Shown here: one piece after another, positions 6,399 to 7,573 of the stretch
Layout of the letters: every line of letters begins with the position of its first letter
How positions within the stretch are numbered: the first letter of the stretch is position 1
Assembly (NCBI GenBank): GCA_021802165.1
Contig: JAKAAU010000068.1
Coordinates: 1-7,573 of the forward strand
Direction of reading: 5' to 3'
DNA: 7,573 bases
From: Thermoplasmata archaeon
GTDB taxonomy: Archaea; Thermoplasmatota; Thermoplasmata; Thermoplasmatales; Thermoplasmataceae
Program-made: the position numbers and the translations under genes
Notes under the pieces: generated by a model
Database searches by the model: none
Told to the model about the DNA's origin: nothing
What the model saw: the letters and a program-made list of their open reading frames with translations, nothing else

Positions 6399-7289
6399 AT
6401 GAAAATAAGTTTACAGGTAAATTTTTCTTCTTTGACCATATCAGATGAAGTTATAAAGGAACTTGAAACACAGACAGGTTGTGAAATTATTAAAGGATTT
6501 TCGGATGATGCTGAGATTGTTGTTTTTGCGGGAAAACCGGCTATTGGAAAGAAAACAATTTTCATGCAAAGCATATCGGCAGGTGTTAATCATCTGGACT
6601 TTAAGACCATACCTAATAATGTTGTCATATGCAGCAATGCAGATGCCTGGTCTATTCCTGTAGCGGAGCACGCATTTGCCCTTCTTTTAGCAAAATACAA
6701 GAATATCTGTCAATCCAACTCATTAATACGTAATGGGAAATATGAAAGGAAGCTATCGGATTCACTCTATGGTCAGACACTGGGTATTATGGGATATGGT
6801 GGAATTGGAAGGGAAATGGCACGAATAGCACATGCATTCGGCATGAAAAGCATCGGATTCGGAAGGACAGACCCATCAGACAATAATATTGACCTCTTTA
6901 CTAGGGATAAATTATATATCCCGCAGAATGCCGATATAATGGCTATCACGCTTCCACTGAACAGGTATACAAGAGGGTTCATTGATTACGAGCTTCTGAA
7001 TAAGTTCAGGGGAAATATAATTATAAATGTGGGAAGAGCTGAAATTGTCAAGAAAGAAGATATGATAAGATATCTTTCTGAGAATAACAATAAATGGTTC
7101 CTGACCGATGTATGGTGGGGAGAACCTAAAATAGAAGGAAAAATACCTGATAATGTGATGGTCACGCCACATGTAGCGGGCCTCACCAGAAATTTTATGA
7201 TTGTACCTGTAGAAAAAGCCTTCCAGAATGTATCAGCATATTTAAAAGGTAAGCCAAAAAATGTTGTTAATAGAAATGATTACATATGA
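6399..7289 (+). CDS. D-isomer-specific 2-hydroxyacid dehydrogenase, probably NADP(H)-preferring
   Basis: Reversibly reduces a 2-oxoacid to a D-2-hydroxyacid in the cytoplasm; glyoxylate/hydroxypyruvate reductase or glycerate dehydrogenase are plausible specific roles. At 296 residues it lacks the C-terminal ACT region of phosphoglycerate dehydrogenases and is slightly shorter than most relatives. The catalytic domain contributes SAGVNHLDF (60-68). The Rossmann motif is GYGGIG (132-137), followed at the end of beta-2 by GFGRTDP, where Arg156 replaces the acidic residue typical of NAD enzymes, hinting at NADP(H). The catalytic triad is complete: Arg213 in NVGRAE (usually NxxRG), Glu242 in DVWWGEP and His258 in TPHVAG. 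The Trp-Trp before GEP is unusual, since most relatives have a Phe followed by small or acidic residues. It is transcribed alone from its own promoter. The substrate cannot be settled from sequence. Confidence 0.88.
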   Translation: MKISLQVNFSSLTISDEVIKELETQTGCEIIKGFSDDAEIVVFAGKPAIGKKTIFMQSISAGVNHLDFKTIPNNVVICSNADAWSIPVAEHAFALLLAKYKNICQSNSLIRNGKYERKLSDSLYGQTLGIMGYGGIGREMARIAHAFGMKSIGFGRTDPSDNNIDLFTRDKLYIPQNADIMAITLPLNRYTRGFIDYELLNKFRGNIIINVGRAEIVKKEDMIRYLSENNNKWFLTDVWWGEPKIEGKIPDNVMVTPHVAGLTRNFMIVPVEKAFQNVSAYLKGKPKNVVNRNDYI

Positions 7290-7319
7290 AATTCAACATA
7301 AAAAATTTGAATAATTAAG

Positions 7320-7326
7320 TATATAT
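7320..7326 (+). promoter_or_regulatory. Possible TATA box of the helicase gene
   Basis: TATATAT, preceded by TTAAG, is centred 26 nt upstream of the GTG at 7349, compatible with a leaderless transcript. The region 7316-7342 is almost all A and T, so other placements are possible, for example an element near 7334 serving a TTG start at 7358. Confidence 0.35.
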
Positions 7327-7348
7327 CTTAATATAATATATACTATCA

Positions 7349-7573
7349 GTGTTTAAATTGTCTAGTTTTGAGAATATGAATATATCAGCTAATCTAAAAA
7401 AATCATTAAGTTTAATGAAATTTACTGAGCCAACAGAAATACAGGACAAATCAATACCCGTCGTATTAAGCGGGAAAGATGTGATTATACGTTCTAAAAC
7501 AGGTTCAGGCAAAACAGCAGCATATCTCCTGCCTGTATTAAATTCCATTGAATCAATGAAGGGAAGGAATGTT
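7349..7573 (+). CDS. DEAD-box RNA helicase, N-terminal part (3' end outside the window)
   Basis: ATP-dependent RNA unwinding enzyme of superfamily 2, with likely roles in RNA remodelling, ribosome assembly or decay in the cytoplasm. Only the first 75 codons are present. They show the Q motif FTEPTEIQ (25-32) and motif I/Walker A SKTGSGKT (49-56), in the correct order and spacing. The DEAD motif and the second RecA domain lie beyond the edge. An ATG at 7376 is in frame, but the conserved aromatic residue of DEAD-box proteins, 18 positions before the Phe of the Q motif, is Phe7 in SSFENM and is encoded upstream of that ATG. The start is therefore GTG 7349 or TTG 7358, after an in-frame TAA. GTG is chosen because of the TATA-like sequence 26 nt upstream. 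No SD motif is seen. Confidence 0.82.
   Translation, partial: MFKLSSFENMNISANLKKSLSLMKFTEPTEIQDKSIPVVLSGKDVIIRSKTGSGKTAAYLLPVLNSIESMKGRNV

Noticed and set aside
7291..7312. ATTCAA/TTGAAT inverted repeat after the hydroxyacid dehydrogenase as a terminator
   Set aside because: It is a weak 6-bp stem with a 10-nt loop and no T-tract after it on the plus strand. A repeat of this size is expected by chance in AT-rich DNA.
1..7573. CRISPR arrays, tRNA genes or phage/defence modules
   Set aside because: No regularly spaced repeats, tRNA T-loop or cloverleaf pattern, integrase, nuclease or toxin-antitoxin signature was seen. The intact genes are metabolic or housekeeping.

Overview
The window looks like chromosomal DNA of an acidophilic euryarchaeon of the order Thermoplasmatales (Ferroplasma, Acidiplasma, Picrophilus, Cuniculiplasma or a relative). 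The reasons are an archaeal-type KDG aldolase, AT-rich BRE/TATA-like promoters placed so that first genes would be leaderless, an archaeal GGTGA ribosome-binding site at an internal operon junction, heavy use of AGA/AGG and ATA codons, and very AT-rich spacers. The genus cannot be fixed by reading alone.

Layout. (1) 1-775, minus strand: 2-keto-3-deoxygluconate aldolase (kdgA), with its C-terminal end cut by the window edge. (2) 776-925: a compact divergent promoter region. (3) 926-3439, plus: full-length aconitase. (4) 3445-5229, minus: a two-gene unit with malic enzyme first and a GNAT acetyltransferase directly behind it. It converges on aconitase with 5 bp between stop codons, and an AT-only hairpin spans both stops. 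(5) 5230-6398: about 1.2 kb without an intact gene. It holds the decayed remains of a roughly 141-residue multi-pass membrane protein (5620-6046, minus), which has one in-frame stop, one frameshift and a promoter that still looks good, plus several inverted repeats. (6) 6399-7289, plus: a D-2-hydroxyacid dehydrogenase with a complete Arg/Glu/His triad and an NADP-type Arg after the Rossmann motif. (7) 7349-end, plus: the first 75 codons of a DEAD-box RNA helicase, starting at a non-ATG codon.

The metabolic genes form a central-carbon set. KdgA makes pyruvate in the non-phosphorylative Entner-Doudoroff route, aconitase works in the citrate cycle, malic enzyme links malate and pyruvate, and the hydroxyacid dehydrogenase probably reduces a 2-oxoacid or glyoxylate/hydroxypyruvate. 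I see no mobile element, CRISPR array, tRNA or rRNA, and no convincing new multi-gene system. The most useful observations are the nearly uniform spacing of 24 nt from TATA centre to start codon, the corrected starts of the GNAT and helicase genes, and the membrane-protein pseudogene.
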